Below are positions 44,030 through 53,385 of a DNA stretch of 64,000 nt, piece after piece. The notes under the pieces are model-generated. The model was given only the letters and a program-made list of their open reading frames with translations. It was not told where the DNA came from and ran no database searches. Source of the stretch: JBCBTD01 sp039818825 (lineage in GTDB: Bacteria > Pseudomonadota > Alphaproteobacteria > Geminicoccales > Geminicoccaceae); contig JBCBTD010000001.1 in the NCBI GenBank assembly GCA_039818825.1, positions 152,590 to 216,589 of the forward strand. The letters are read 5' to 3'. Position 1 is the stretch's first letter; the number at the start of each line of letters is the position of its first letter. The translations under genes were made by a program, and so were the position numbers.

Positions 44030-44722
44030 ATGATGAGCCACGCCGGATCGCTGGCAGAGACACGCGCGTGCGTCTTCGACGCCTACGGGACGCTGTTCGA
44101 CGTCCACAGTGCGGTGCGCAGGCACGCTGGCGCTCTGGGCGGCGCTGGTGATTCCCTCTCGGCAACCTGGCGCCAGAAACAGCTGGAATGGACTTGGTTG
44201 CGCTCGTTGATGGGCGCCCACGCCGACTTCTGGGCGGTCACGGCGGCAGCACTCGACTATGCGATGGAGCGGCACGGTCACGACAGCGTGGACCTGCGCC
44301 AGCGGCTGCTCGACGCCTATCTGGAGCTGGAGCCCTACCCCGAGGTTGCCGACACCCTGACGCAGCTGCGCGCCACCGGGCGTGGACTTGCCGTCCTGTC
44401 GAACGGTGCGCCGTCAATGCTCGCCGCGGCGGTCGCCAACGCGGGGTTACAACAGACGCTCGATCACGTCTTGAGCGTCGAGGAGGTCGGGATCTACAAG
44501 CCCGACGCTCGGGTGTACCAGCTTGCCTGCGATCGCCTCGGCTTGCCGCCGTCGGCGATCTGCTTTCTTTCTTCGAATGGTTGGGACGCACACGGCGCGG
44601 CGCATTTCGGCTTCCAGGTGGTGTGGATCAACCGTTTCGATCAACCAGCCGAGCGCTTGCCTGGCCGGCCGCTCGCGGTCATTCGCACGCTCGATGCGCT
44701 CCCCCCACTGTTGGCCGCCTGA
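44030..44722 (+). CDS. Haloacid dehalogenase type II-like hydrolase
   Basis: This is a HAD-superfamily enzyme of about 230 residues. The nucleophile aspartate is in VFDAYGTLFDVHSAVRR. Then LSNGAPSMLAAAV, lysine in EEVGIYKPDARVYQLA, and FLSSNGWDAHGAAHFGFQVV follow, the L-2-haloacid dehalogenase signature order. WRQKQLEWTWLRSLMG is also typical of type II dehalogenases. The start is uncertain: two adjacent ATGs (44030, 44033) follow GGGGAAGG closely, and ATG 44012 is possible. It is 66 bp before ygfZ. Confidence 0.88.
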   Translation: MMSHAGSLAETRACVFDAYGTLFDVHSAVRRHAGALGGAGDSLSATWRQKQLEWTWLRSLMGAHADFWAVTAAALDYAMERHGHDSVDLRQRLLDAYLELEPYPEVADTLTQLRATGRGLAVLSNGAPSMLAAAVANAGLQQTLDHVLSVEEVGIYKPDARVYQLACDRLGLPPSAICFLSSNGWDAHGAAHFGFQVVWINRFDQPAERLPGRPLAVIRTLDALPPLLAA

Positions 44723-44788
44723 TATGTCCGACGATCCGCGCTGTCCCACGCCTGCCCTCGGCGGCAGCGATCGAGGAGGAACGTGACC

Positions 44789-45673
44789 ATGGCTTCGTGG
44801 ACGCGATTGGACGATCGCGGCGTCGTCAGCGTCGCCGGCACCGACGCGCGGGCACTGCTGCAGGGTCTGATCAGCAACGATCTCGACGGACTGACCCCAA
44901 CCCACCCCCTCTACGCCGCGCTGCTGACGCCGCAGGGCAAGTATCTTTTCGATTTCATCGTGATCGACGCCGGCGATCACCTCCTGTTGGACGTCGAAAA
45001 GGCGCGCGCGTCGGACCTGGTGAGGCGGTTGACCCTCTATCGCCTCCGCGCTGACGTGCAGTTCGCGATCCTGGACGAGGTCTGCGTCCACGCCGTCTTC
45101 GGCGAGCTAGCAGAGCTGCCGCCGCTGCCAGAGACCGCCACGCTGGCCGACCCGCGTCATCCAGACCTCGGGTGGCGGGCGCTCGGTGCGCCGGACCACG
45201 TCGCGGCGGCACTGGGCGATGTTGCAAGCCCAACGGACATGGCTGCCTACGACCGGCACCGCCTGGAGCTGGGGGTTCCGGACGGCAGCCGCGATCTCGA
45301 GATCGATCGCGCGCTGTTGCTCGAAAGTGGCTTCGTCGAACTGAACGGTGTCGCTTTCGACAAGGGCTGCTTCATCGGCCAGGAGCTGACGGCGCGGATG
45401 CGCTACCGCAGCACGGTGCGCAAGCGCTTGCTGCCTGTGCGAATCGAAGGCCATACCGAGCCCGGGTCACTCATCAAGGACGGCGAGGTCGACGTCGGGG
45501 AACTGCGCTCCATCCGTGATGGACGCGGCTTGGCCTTGATCCGCATCGAGCGTTGGCGGGCGGCAGCTGCGGCGGGGCGACGGCTTCAGGCGGGCGATGC
45601 GACCGTCGAGCCGAGTGTGCCCGATTGGGTCGACTTGTCGTTCGCCTCCAAGGCCGCCGAGACTTCGGCGTAA
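44789..45673 (+). CDS. ygfZ: YgfZ/GcvT-like folate-binding Fe-S repair protein
   Basis: This is a 294-residue tetrahydrofolate-binding protein that helps maintain certain iron-sulfur enzymes. The signature KGCxxGQE is present as DKGCFIGQELTARM, and GLISNDLDGLTPTHPLYAAL and LTPQGKYLFDFIV are usual. ATG 44789 has GAGGAGG nine bases upstream; GTG 44783 is in frame. The last 88 bases overlap, tail to tail, the end of meaB on the other strand. Confidence 0.93.
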   Translation: MASWTRLDDRGVVSVAGTDARALLQGLISNDLDGLTPTHPLYAALLTPQGKYLFDFIVIDAGDHLLLDVEKARASDLVRRLTLYRLRADVQFAILDEVCVHAVFGELAELPPLPETATLADPRHPDLGWRALGAPDHVAAALGDVASPTDMAAYDRHRLELGVPDGSRDLEIDRALLLESGFVELNGVAFDKGCFIGQELTARMRYRSTVRKRLLPVRIEGHTEPGSLIKDGEVDVGELRSIRDGRGLALIRIERWRAAAAAGRRLQAGDATVEPSVPDWVDLSFASKAAETSA

Positions 45674-46575
45674 GCGCGGAACGGGCGGAGCGGCGCAGCA
45701 TCGAGGATCCCGTGCTGGCGGGCCCGCTCCAAGCCGCGTCGGCCGAAAACGTCGTGAATGCGATGGCCAAGCCACAGGCCAGCCTGCTTGGCGCGCGCAT
45801 CGCGGAGCGCCTGCGGTGTGCCGAGCGTGGAGCGGTGGTGGTCGATCGTAGCCACCAGTTCGTCGATCCCGCGGCGCTCCGGCGCGCTGACGATCTGGAT
45901 CGGCACCTGCGCCATTGCGTCGTCGGTGGCGAGTTGCAGAGCACTTTCGAGTTCGCGGGCAGCGCGATCCGCGTGCCCCTGCATGTCGCCCTTCGTGACC
46001 ACGGCGATGTGTGGGATCTCGACGATGCCGGCCTTCATGAACTGCAGACTGTCCCCTGATGCAGGCTGCACTGCGAAGACCACAGTGTCGGCGACATCGC
46101 CGATCGCAGTCTCCGATTGGCCGACGCCGACGGTCTCGACGATCACCCGGTCGAACAACGCGCGCATCAAGACCACCGCGGGTGTGGTCAGTGCCGCCAG
46201 CCCGCCGAGTTCTTCCCGGGCAGCCATCGACCGGACGAAGATGCCTGGATCTTCGGGATCGACCGTCAGCCGCGTTCGGTCGCCCAACAGCGCACCGCCG
46301 CGCCGCTTCGACGACGGATCGACGGCGATCACCGCCACCGTTTGATCAGCATCGCGGAACGTCGTGATCAGTGCCGACACGAGGGTCGACTTGCCGACGC
46401 CGGGCGGCCCGGTGATGCCGATCACGTGACCGCGGCCGTCTCCGAAGGCTTCGTCCAACAGACTCAAGACGTCGGCAGCGCCCTCAGCGGCCTCCAACCG
46501 TGCGAGCGTCCGCGCAAGGCCGGCCTTACCGGCCTTGCGCAAGTCAGCGAGAGTGGGGGCCGCCGATTGCGTCAC
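45586..46575 (-). CDS. meaB: Methylmalonyl-CoA mutase-associated GTPase MeaB
   Basis: This is a 329-residue G3E-type GTPase that protects and loads adenosylcobalamin-dependent methylmalonyl-CoA mutase. The P-loop is GITGPPGVGKSTLV, followed by AVDPSSKRRGGALLGDRTR, VETVGVGQSET and a TKGD variant of the guanine motif. GTG 46575 overlaps the ppdK stop (GTGA). The mutase itself is not in the window. The 3' end overlaps ygfZ by 88 bp. Confidence 0.94.
   Translation of the reverse strand: MTQSAAPTLADLRKAGKAGLARTLARLEAAEGAADVLSLLDEAFGDGRGHVIGITGPPGVGKSTLVSALITTFRDADQTVAVIAVDPSSKRRGGALLGDRTRLTVDPEDPGIFVRSMAAREELGGLAALTTPAVVLMRALFDRVIVETVGVGQSETAIGDVADTVVFAVQPASGDSLQFMKAGIVEIPHIAVVTKGDMQGHADRAARELESALQLATDDAMAQVPIQIVSAPERRGIDELVATIDHHRSTLGTPQALRDARAKQAGLWLGHRIHDVFGRRGLERARQHGILDAAPLRPFRAYAEVSAALEANDKSTQSGTLGSTVASPA
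46512..46540 (-). repeat. Perfect 12-bp inverted repeat inside the meaB 5' coding region
   Basis: GCGCAAGGCCGG (46512-46523) and CCGGCCTTGCGC (46529-46540) flank a five-base loop. It lies about 35-60 bases inside meaB, right after the ppdK stop, where a transcript hairpin could lower meaB expression or protect the ppdK message end. Confidence 0.55.
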
Positions 46576-49232
46576 GCTTTCTGCAGGGCCGCCTGCGCTG
46601 CAGCGAGACGAGCGATCGGAACCCGGTACGGCGAGCACGACACGTAGTCCAACCCGGCACGGTGGCAGAAGAAGATGGACTGGGTGTCGCCACCATGTTC
46701 GCCGCAGATGCCGACTTTGATGTTCGGCCGGGCTTTCCGGCCACCATCCCGAGCGATCTCGATCAACTTGCCGACACCGGTCACATCGAGTGACTGGAAC
46801 GGATCGGCGGGGAAGATCTCCTCGCGGAGATAGGCATCCATGAAGCTGCCACTGTCGTCGCGCGACAGGCCGAGCGCCATTTGGGTGAGGTCGTTGGTGC
46901 CGAAGCTGAAGAACTCGGCATGCTCGGCGATGGCCTCGGCGACCAGAGCGGCCCGCGGCACCTCGATCATGGTGCCGATGTGATGCGCGAGCTTCTCCTT
47001 GCGCTCTTCGGCCACGGCGACTGCGACCTCCTCGATGCGGGCCTTCAGGATCTCCAGCTCGCGGGCGCTGCCGATCAGCGGCACCATGACCTCTGGGATC
47101 ACGCTCTGCCCAGAAGCCTTCTGGACATCGTGCGCGGCCTCGAAGATGGCGCGCGCCTGCATCTCGTAGACCTCGGGAAACAGCACGCCGACCCGGCAGC
47201 CGCGCAGCCCGAGCATCGGGTTGGCCTCGCGCAACTCGCTGGTCCGCCTGCGCACCCGCGCGAGCGGCGTATGCGTGGCATCGGCGACCTTCTGCAGCTC
47301 GTCGTCGTTGTGCGGCAGGAACTCGTGCAGCGGCGGATCGAGTAGCCGGATGGTTACCGGCATCCCGCCCATCAGCTGGAAGATCTCGACGAAGTCAGCT
47401 CGCTGGAACGGCAGAATCTTGGCGAGTGCCGCCCGCCGGCCGGCCACGTCGGCCGCCAGGATCATCTCACGCATGGCGATGATCCGGCTCTCCTCGAAGA
47501 ACATGTGCTCGGTCCGGCACAGGCCGATGCCCTCTGCGCCGAAGCGCAGCGCGGTCTTCACGTCTTCCGGCGTTTCCGCGTTGGTGCGCACACGCAAAGT
47601 GCGGATCGTGTCAGCCCATTCCATCAGTCGCGAGAAGTCGCCGCTGAGCTCGGGATCGACCGTCGGCACGACCCCGGACATCACGGTGCCGTCACCGCCG
47701 TCGATGGTGAGGGTATCGTTCTCGCCGAAGGTCAGCGACCCGACGCGCAGCGTCTTCGCATCCGAGCGCACCTCCAGGTCGCCGGCGCCGCAGACACAGG
47801 GCTTGCCCATGCCACGGGCGACCACGGCAGCGTGGCTGGTCATGCCGCCACGGGCGGTGAGGATGCCGCGTGCCGCGTGCATGCCGTGGATGTCGTCGGG
47901 CGAGGTTTCGGTGCGCACGAGAATGACGCCTTCACCCGCGGCGGAGCGCTGTTCGGCGCTGTCGGCGTCGAACGCCAGACGCCCGCTGACGGCGCCGGGC
48001 GACGCCGGCAGACCGCGGGTGATGACCTCGCGCGGGGCCTTCGGATCCAAGGTTGGGTGCAAGAGTTGATCCAACGACGCGGGCTGGACCCGGACGACGG
48101 CTTCCTCCCGCCCCAACAGGCCTTCTTCGACCATGGCGACGGCGATCTTCAGCGCTGCCGGTGCGGTGCGTTTGCCGTTGCGCGTCTGCAGGATGTAGAG
48201 CTTGTTGCGCTCCACCGTGAACTCGATGTCCTGCATGTCCTTGTAGTGGCGCTCGAGGCGCTCGAACACGTTGACGAGTTCGTTGTAGGACTGAGGCATC
48301 ACCTCTTCGAGCGACTTCCCCAACATCGCACCGTCGGCCATCACCTTCGTCAACGGCTGGGGTGTGCGGATGCCGGCGACGACGTCCTCGCCCTGGGCAT
48401 TGACCAGATACTCGCCGTAGTAGGCGCGCTCGCCGGTCGACGGGTTGCGAGTGAAGGTGACCCCGGTTGCCGAGGTCATGCCCATGTTGCCGAACACCAT
48501 GGCTTGCACGTTCACCGCCGTGCCCAAGGCCGCGGAGATGTCGTGCAGGCGGCGATAGGTGACCGCACGCGGCGTCATCCAGGAGCTGAACACGGCACCG
48601 ACCGCGCCCCAAAGCTGCTCCAGCGGATCGTCCGGAAACGGCTGTCCGGTCGATGACTTCACGATGCCCTTGTAGGTCTTCACCAGTGTCTTGAGCTGAT
48701 CGACGCTGAGATCCGTGTCCAGCTGGCTGCCACCTTTCGCCTTGGCGGCGTCGAGCGCGTCCTCGAACAGGTGGTGGTCGACGCCGAGCACGACGTCGCC
48801 GTACATCTGGATGAAGCGCCGATAGCTGTCGTAGGCGAAACGGGGGTCGTCGGCACGGTCGGCCAAGCCTTCGACGGTCTGATCGTTCAGACCGAGATTC
48901 AAGACGGTGTCCATCATGCCCGGCATCGACAACGGCGCGCCGGAACGCACCGACACCAACAGCGGGTTGGCTGGATCACCGAAGCTGGTGCCCATCGACG
49001 ACTCGATGGCCTCCAGAGCACCCATCACCTGGGCCGACAGCTCGTCGGGGTAGCGACGGCCATTGGCGTAGTAGTACGAGCACACTTCGGTGGTCACGGT
49101 GAAGCCCGGCGGCACCGGCAGACCGAGGCTGGCCATTTCGGCAAGGTTCGCACCTTTGCCGCCCAGCAGCTGCTTCATTTGGGCGGTTCCGTCGGCACTG
49201 CCGTCGCCAAACCGATAGACCCACTGCACCAT
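46572..49232 (-). CDS. ppdK: Pyruvate, phosphate dikinase
   Basis: This enzyme interconverts pyruvate, ATP and phosphate with PEP, AMP and PPi. The 886 residues are the standard length. The N-terminal nucleotide-binding domain begins VYRFGDGSADGTAQMKQLLG. The swivelling phosphohistidine lies in TARGGMTSHAAVVARG. The C-terminal PEP domain contains GICGEHGGD with the catalytic cysteine and TNDLTQMALGLSRDD. It is 15 bp after glyS and overlaps meaB, a usual order in alphaproteobacteria. It supplies PEP for gluconeogenesis. Confidence 0.97.
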   Translation of the reverse strand: MVQWVYRFGDGSADGTAQMKQLLGGKGANLAEMASLGLPVPPGFTVTTEVCSYYYANGRRYPDELSAQVMGALEAIESSMGTSFGDPANPLLVSVRSGAPLSMPGMMDTVLNLGLNDQTVEGLADRADDPRFAYDSYRRFIQMYGDVVLGVDHHLFEDALDAAKAKGGSQLDTDLSVDQLKTLVKTYKGIVKSSTGQPFPDDPLEQLWGAVGAVFSSWMTPRAVTYRRLHDISAALGTAVNVQAMVFGNMGMTSATGVTFTRNPSTGERAYYGEYLVNAQGEDVVAGIRTPQPLTKVMADGAMLGKSLEEVMPQSYNELVNVFERLERHYKDMQDIEFTVERNKLYILQTRNGKRTAPAALKIAVAMVEEGLLGREEAVVRVQPASLDQLLHPTLDPKAPREVITRGLPASPGAVSGRLAFDADSAEQRSAAGEGVILVRTETSPDDIHGMHAARGILTARGGMTSHAAVVARGMGKPCVCGAGDLEVRSDAKTLRVGSLTFGENDTLTIDGGDGTVMSGVVPTVDPELSGDFSRLMEWADTIRTLRVRTNAETPEDVKTALRFGAEGIGLCRTEHMFFEESRIIAMREMILAADVAGRRAALAKILPFQRADFVEIFQLMGGMPVTIRLLDPPLHEFLPHNDDELQKVADATHTPLARVRRRTSELREANPMLGLRGCRVGVLFPEVYEMQARAIFEAAHDVQKASGQSVIPEVMVPLIGSARELEILKARIEEVAVAVAEERKEKLAHHIGTMIEVPRAALVAEAIAEHAEFFSFGTNDLTQMALGLSRDDSGSFMDAYLREEIFPADPFQSLDVTGVGKLIEIARDGGRKARPNIKVGICGEHGGDTQSIFFCHRAGLDYVSCSPYRVPIARLAAAQAALQKA

Positions 49233-49247
49233 ACCATGCCCCCTTGT

Positions 49248-51338
49248 TCAGGCCGCGGCTCGCGGCTCGTCCAGCATGTCGAATGCTGCAATCCCGTCCA
49301 GAAGCCCGCCGAGCCGGCTCAAAAGCCGGAGGCGGTTGGCGCGGATGGCAGCATCGTCGACGTTGACAAGAACGCCCTCGAAAAAGCGATCCAACGGACC
49401 GCGGAGACTGGCCAAGCTGGCCATGGCCTCCGCGAACTCTTCGGTCTCAAGTGCCGATCGAATGCGGTCTGCCGCAACCGAGAGGTTGGTCGCGAGGTCC
49501 TGTTCGATGGCGTCTACCAGTAGCGCAGTGTCGACCTCGCCGTCCACCGGTCGGCCGTCCTTGCGGGTCTCGATCCGCACGATGTTCATCGCTCGGCGAT
49601 GCGCGGCGAGTAGATCGATGCCGTCCTCGCTGGCCAAAAACCGGGCCACAGCCCGCGCCTTTTCCCGGACCCGCAAAAGGTCGTCGTCGTTGCCGACGGC
49701 GAAGACGGCTGCAAGGAGCTCGGCGCTCAGACCCTCGTCACGAAGATGCACCTTCAGCCGATCGGCCACGAACGCGACCAGTTCGTCGACCACAGTGTCG
49801 CGGATAGTCGCGTCCAAAGTCCCATAGCCGTCGAAGGCCGCGCCGAATGCGTCGCGGAGCGGCAGCCGCAAGCCGTTCTCGAAAAGCAAGCGGACGATTC
49901 CAAGGGCCAGCCGCCGGAGCCCAAGCGGATCCTTCGAGCCCGTGGCACGCTCGCCGGCTGCGTACAGCCCGACCAGACTGTCGAGCTTGTCGGCGAGAGC
50001 AACCGCCACCGCGGCCGGCGCAGTCGGCACTCGATCACTCGGCCCCTCCGGCGCGTAGTGTTGGCCGATGGCATCGGCCACGGCGGCAGCCTCGCCCTGT
50101 TCGCGGGCGTAGTACGCGCCCATGACCCCCTGCAGCTCTGGGAACTCGCCGACCATGCCGGTCACGAGGTCGGCTTTCGCCAGCCGCCCCGCACGGGCCG
50201 CATCGGCGGCGACACCGAGACCGAGTCGATCGGCCAACCACGACGCCAGCGGCTCCAGCCGCTGCGCCTTAAGCGCCATCGAGCCCAGCTTGGTGTGGAA
50301 CACCATGCGCTCGAGATCGCCCTCGCGATCAGCCAACGCCGTTGCACGATCGCTGTCCCAGAAGTAGCGGGCATCCCACAACCGCGCCCGGAGCACGCGC
50401 TCGTTGCCGGCGATGATCGCCGCCCCGCCGTCGTCGGCTTCCAGATTCGCAACGACGACGAACCGCGCCGCGAGCGCGCCACGGTCGTCGTCCAGCGCCA
50501 GGTAGCGCTGGTGCGCGCGCATCGAGGTCGTCAGCACCTCGACCGGTAGGCACATGAATGCGCCGTCGATGGTGCCGATCAACGGCACTGGCCACTCGGC
50601 AAGGCCGACCAGTTCGTCCACGAGGCCAGGATCGTCGCGCACGCTCAGGCCATGGGCGGCCGCCAGGGCTTTGGCGCCGTCTACGATCCGAGCACGTCGC
50701 TCGGCAGGGTCGATCAGAACCTTGGCCGCGCGGAGGCGGTCGCGATGGTCGTCGGCGCCCGCCACGGCGAACGGCTCCGGCGCCATGAACCGATGTCCCG
50801 AGGTAACTGCGCCGCCGACGAGGCCCGCAAAGCGTACCTCCACGGCCGCACCGTCCAGCAGACACAAGATCCGCTGCAACGGTCGCACCCAACGCGCTTC
50901 GCCAGCCGACCAGCGCATCGACTTGGGCCACGGGAAGCGCGGCAGATACTCTTCCAGAACGGCCCTGACCACCGTCGCCGCGGTCGTTCCCCCTTCCTCG
51001 ACGACCGCGACCAGAAAACGACCCTTCTTCTCGTCGACCTCCTCGATGCGATGCGCCAGACCGTCCAGCGACCGACGAAAGCCCTCTTGGGCCGGCCGAG
51101 GTGCGTCAACGCGCGGGCCGCGCCGTCGCACGGAACGTCGAGGCTCTTCGCCGGAGATGCCGGTCACGGACAGGCCAATACGCCGTGGGCCGTGGAACGT
51201 CGTCCAGGCCGTGTCCGGAACGCCCATACCGCGCGCGCTCAGGCCGTCATTGACCGCTCGTGCCAGTGCTGCCGCCGCCGGTGCCTGCATTCGCGCCGGG
51301 ATCTCCTCGGAAAACAGTTCGACCAGCAGGTCCGCCAT
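49248..51338 (-). CDS. glyS: Glycyl-tRNA synthetase beta subunit
   Basis: This is a 696-residue tRNA-binding and editing-like subunit of the alpha2beta2 glycyl-tRNA synthetase. It starts LLVELFSEEIPARMQAPAA, the conserved beta-subunit N terminus, and contains FPWPKSMRW, VLTTSMRAHQRYLAL and an HD-like region, with the anticodon-binding C terminus around FEGVLVNVDDAAIRANRL. It starts immediately next to the glyQ stop. Confidence 0.96.
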   Translation of the reverse strand: MADLLVELFSEEIPARMQAPAAAALARAVNDGLSARGMGVPDTAWTTFHGPRRIGLSVTGISGEEPRRSVRRRGPRVDAPRPAQEGFRRSLDGLAHRIEEVDEKKGRFLVAVVEEGGTTAATVVRAVLEEYLPRFPWPKSMRWSAGEARWVRPLQRILCLLDGAAVEVRFAGLVGGAVTSGHRFMAPEPFAVAGADDHRDRLRAAKVLIDPAERRARIVDGAKALAAAHGLSVRDDPGLVDELVGLAEWPVPLIGTIDGAFMCLPVEVLTTSMRAHQRYLALDDDRGALAARFVVVANLEADDGGAAIIAGNERVLRARLWDARYFWDSDRATALADREGDLERMVFHTKLGSMALKAQRLEPLASWLADRLGLGVAADAARAGRLAKADLVTGMVGEFPELQGVMGAYYAREQGEAAAVADAIGQHYAPEGPSDRVPTAPAAVAVALADKLDSLVGLYAAGERATGSKDPLGLRRLALGIVRLLFENGLRLPLRDAFGAAFDGYGTLDATIRDTVVDELVAFVADRLKVHLRDEGLSAELLAAVFAVGNDDDLLRVREKARAVARFLASEDGIDLLAAHRRAMNIVRIETRKDGRPVDGEVDTALLVDAIEQDLATNLSVAADRIRSALETEEFAEAMASLASLRGPLDRFFEGVLVNVDDAAIRANRLRLLSRLGGLLDGIAAFDMLDEPRAAA

Positions 51339-52208
51339 TCAGCCGGCCCTGCGCGCCGTGGTGCCCTGCAGCCACGCCTCGCAGCAAGCTTTGGCCAGGG
51401 CCCGGACGCGGCCGATGTAGCCGGCGCGCTCGCTCACGCCCACGGCACCCCGTGCATCCAGCAAATTGAACAGATGGCTTGCCTTCAGGCACTGATCGTA
51501 GGCTGGCAGCGCCAAACCGCGCGCCAAGCTCGCCGCGCACTCCCGTTCGGCGTCGGCAAAATGGCTGAGCAGCCGGCCAACGTCGGCGACTTCGAAGTTG
51601 TAGGCCGAGTGCTCGCGCTCCGCCCGATGGAACACGTCGCCGTAGGATACCCCGCGGCCGTTGAAATCGATGTCGTAGACGTTCTCGACGCCCTGGACGT
51701 ACATCACCAACCGTTCGAGGCCGTAGGTGAGTTCGCCGGCGACGGGGTCGCAATCGATGCCGCCAACCTGCTGGAAGTAGGTGAACTGCGACACCTCCAT
51801 CCCGTCGCACCAGACTTCCCAGCCAAGCCCCCAAGCCCCGATCGTCGGGCTTTCCCAGTCGTCCTCGACGAACCGAAGGTCGTGCACCGCAGGGTCGATG
51901 CCGATCGCTAGAAGGCTGCGAAGGTACAGGTCCTGGAGGTCCGGCGGCGACGGCTTCAGCAGCACCTGAAACTGGTAGTAATGCTGCAGGCGATTGGGGT
52001 TCTCGCCGTAGCGCCCGTCGGTCGGTCGCCGCGACGGCTGGACGTAAGCCGCGCGCCACGGATCGGGACCCAGCGCCCGCAGGGTGGTCGCCGGGTGGAA
52101 CGTCCCGGCACCGACCTCGACGTCATAGGGCTGCAACACGACGCAGCCCTGGTCCGCCCAGAAGCGCTGCAGCAGGAGGATCAGATCTTGGAAGCTCGGG
52201 GCGGGCAC
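51339..52208 (-). CDS. glyQ: Glycyl-tRNA synthetase alpha subunit
   Basis: This is a 289-residue class II catalytic subunit. FQDLILLLQRFWADQGC, EVGAGTFHPATTLRALG, QPSRRPTDGRYGENPNRLQ and WEVWCDGMEVSQFTYFQQ are nearly invariant in GlyQ. GTG 52208 is the start. It lies in the operon with glyS and the zinc-ribbon gene. Confidence 0.97.
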   Translation of the reverse strand: MPAPSFQDLILLLQRFWADQGCVVLQPYDVEVGAGTFHPATTLRALGPDPWRAAYVQPSRRPTDGRYGENPNRLQHYYQFQVLLKPSPPDLQDLYLRSLLAIGIDPAVHDLRFVEDDWESPTIGAWGLGWEVWCDGMEVSQFTYFQQVGGIDCDPVAGELTYGLERLVMYVQGVENVYDIDFNGRGVSYGDVFHRAEREHSAYNFEVADVGRLLSHFADAERECAASLARGLALPAYDQCLKASHLFNLLDARGAVGVSERAGYIGRVRALAKACCEAWLQGTTARRAG

Positions 52209-52287
52209 GGCTGTACCGGAGTTGGCGGGCGCCGAACGACCCGCGCTCGCGTTGGTGATGCGAACCTATGAGCCGGTCCGGCGGGGG

Positions 52288-52497
52288 TCAAGCGGAGCCG
52301 CGGCATCGTGGGCAGGTCGTGCCGTTGGCGACGTAATCGCCGCATTCTGGACACTCCTTGAATTCGATCGCTTTGGTCGCCTGGCGGTCGACACGTCCGC
52401 GGCGCCCGCGACGCCGCTCGAAGTAGCCGAGCAGCCGCCACAGCGCGACCACGATCAGCACCGTCACCAGAATTTTCGTCAGCGACAACCCGAACAT
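52288..52497 (-). CDS. Small membrane-anchored zinc-ribbon protein
   Basis: This is a 69-residue protein with one N-terminal membrane helix (LTKILVTVLIVVALWRLLGY), a basic stretch (ERRRGRRGRVDRQ) and a four-cysteine ribbon (CPECGDYVANGTTCPRC). Similar small proteins occur at this place before glyQ in alphaproteobacteria. The role is unknown; a membrane-tethered nucleic-acid or redox-binding knuckle is possible. Codon use supports a real gene. Confidence 0.75.
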   Translation of the reverse strand: MFGLSLTKILVTVLIVVALWRLLGYFERRRGRRGRVDRQATKAIEFKECPECGDYVANGTTCPRCRGSA

Positions 52498-52563
52498 ACC
52501 GCCTCCAAGCAGCGGGCGCGGCTCACCCGCCGTGCCCGAACCCGCTCCGAACGTTGGCGAAGG

Positions 52564-53385
52564 TCAGAGCCCGTAGCGCGCCCACGAGAGGCGTTCTTCG
52601 GCGCGCATCACCGACTCGGCAAGACTCTCGCCGCGCAAACGCCGCCACCAAGGAACCCGCGCCGGGGCGAACGTGCGGACGCGGACATCTTTGCCGTAGC
52701 GTTCGCGAAGCACGGAGAAGGGATCGCCGACCCGGTCGACCAGACCGACGCGACGCGCACTCGTGCCGGTGAAGACTCGGCCATCGAACAACGCGGCATC
52801 GAGGTCCAACCGATCGCCGCGTCGCGCCTTCACCAAATCGACGAATGCCGCGTAGGTCTCTGCATGGAGCGAGCGAAGGATTTCGACGTCGCTTTCATCT
52901 TCCGGACGGAACGGGTCGAGCATCCCTTTGTGGGCACCGGTCGCATAGAGCCGTCGGTCGATGCCCAGCCGCTCCAGCGCCCTGTCGAAACCGAACCCGG
53001 CGGTGATCACGCCGATGCTGCCGACGATCGAAGCGGGACAGGCAACGACGTCATCAGCCGCGACGGCGATCCAGTATCCTCCGGAAGCGGCAATGTCTTC
53101 GACGAACGCGGTCACGCGCTTGTCGTGTTTCTCTGCGAGCCAACGAATCCGGTCGTGGATCAACGCCGCCTGGACCGGCGCGCCACCCGGACTGTTGACG
53201 AAAAGCGCCACCTCGGATGACCGTTTCTGGCGGAACGCGGCGGTGAGCGCGCGGGCCACCGCTGCCAAGGTCAAACCCTGGCGGAAGCCACCACTGGCGA
53301 TGACACCCTCGAGACGGACGGCGGCGACAGTCGGATGTCGCGGCGCTAAGCCGACCCGCCGACGAAGGTCGTTGACGATGCTCAT
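52564..53385 (-). CDS. S49 family signal-peptide-peptidase-like serine protease
   Basis: This is a 273-residue SppA/SohB-type protease. ATG 53385 overlaps the methyltransferase stop (ATGA). Core motifs are LFVNSPGGAPVQAALIHDRI, EDIAASGGYWIAVAAD, the serine in ASIVGSIGVITAG and the lysine region YATGAHKGMLDPFRPED. There is no clear signal or membrane helix at the N terminus, so it may be cytoplasmic or loosely membrane-bound. The same neighbours occur in many alphaproteobacteria. Confidence 0.9.
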   Translation of the reverse strand: MSIVNDLRRRVGLAPRHPTVAAVRLEGVIASGGFRQGLTLAAVARALTAAFRQKRSSEVALFVNSPGGAPVQAALIHDRIRWLAEKHDKRVTAFVEDIAASGGYWIAVAADDVVACPASIVGSIGVITAGFGFDRALERLGIDRRLYATGAHKGMLDPFRPEDESDVEILRSLHAETYAAFVDLVKARRGDRLDLDAALFDGRVFTGTSARRVGLVDRVGDPFSVLRERYGKDVRVRTFAPARVPWWRRLRGESLAESVMRAEERLSWARYGL

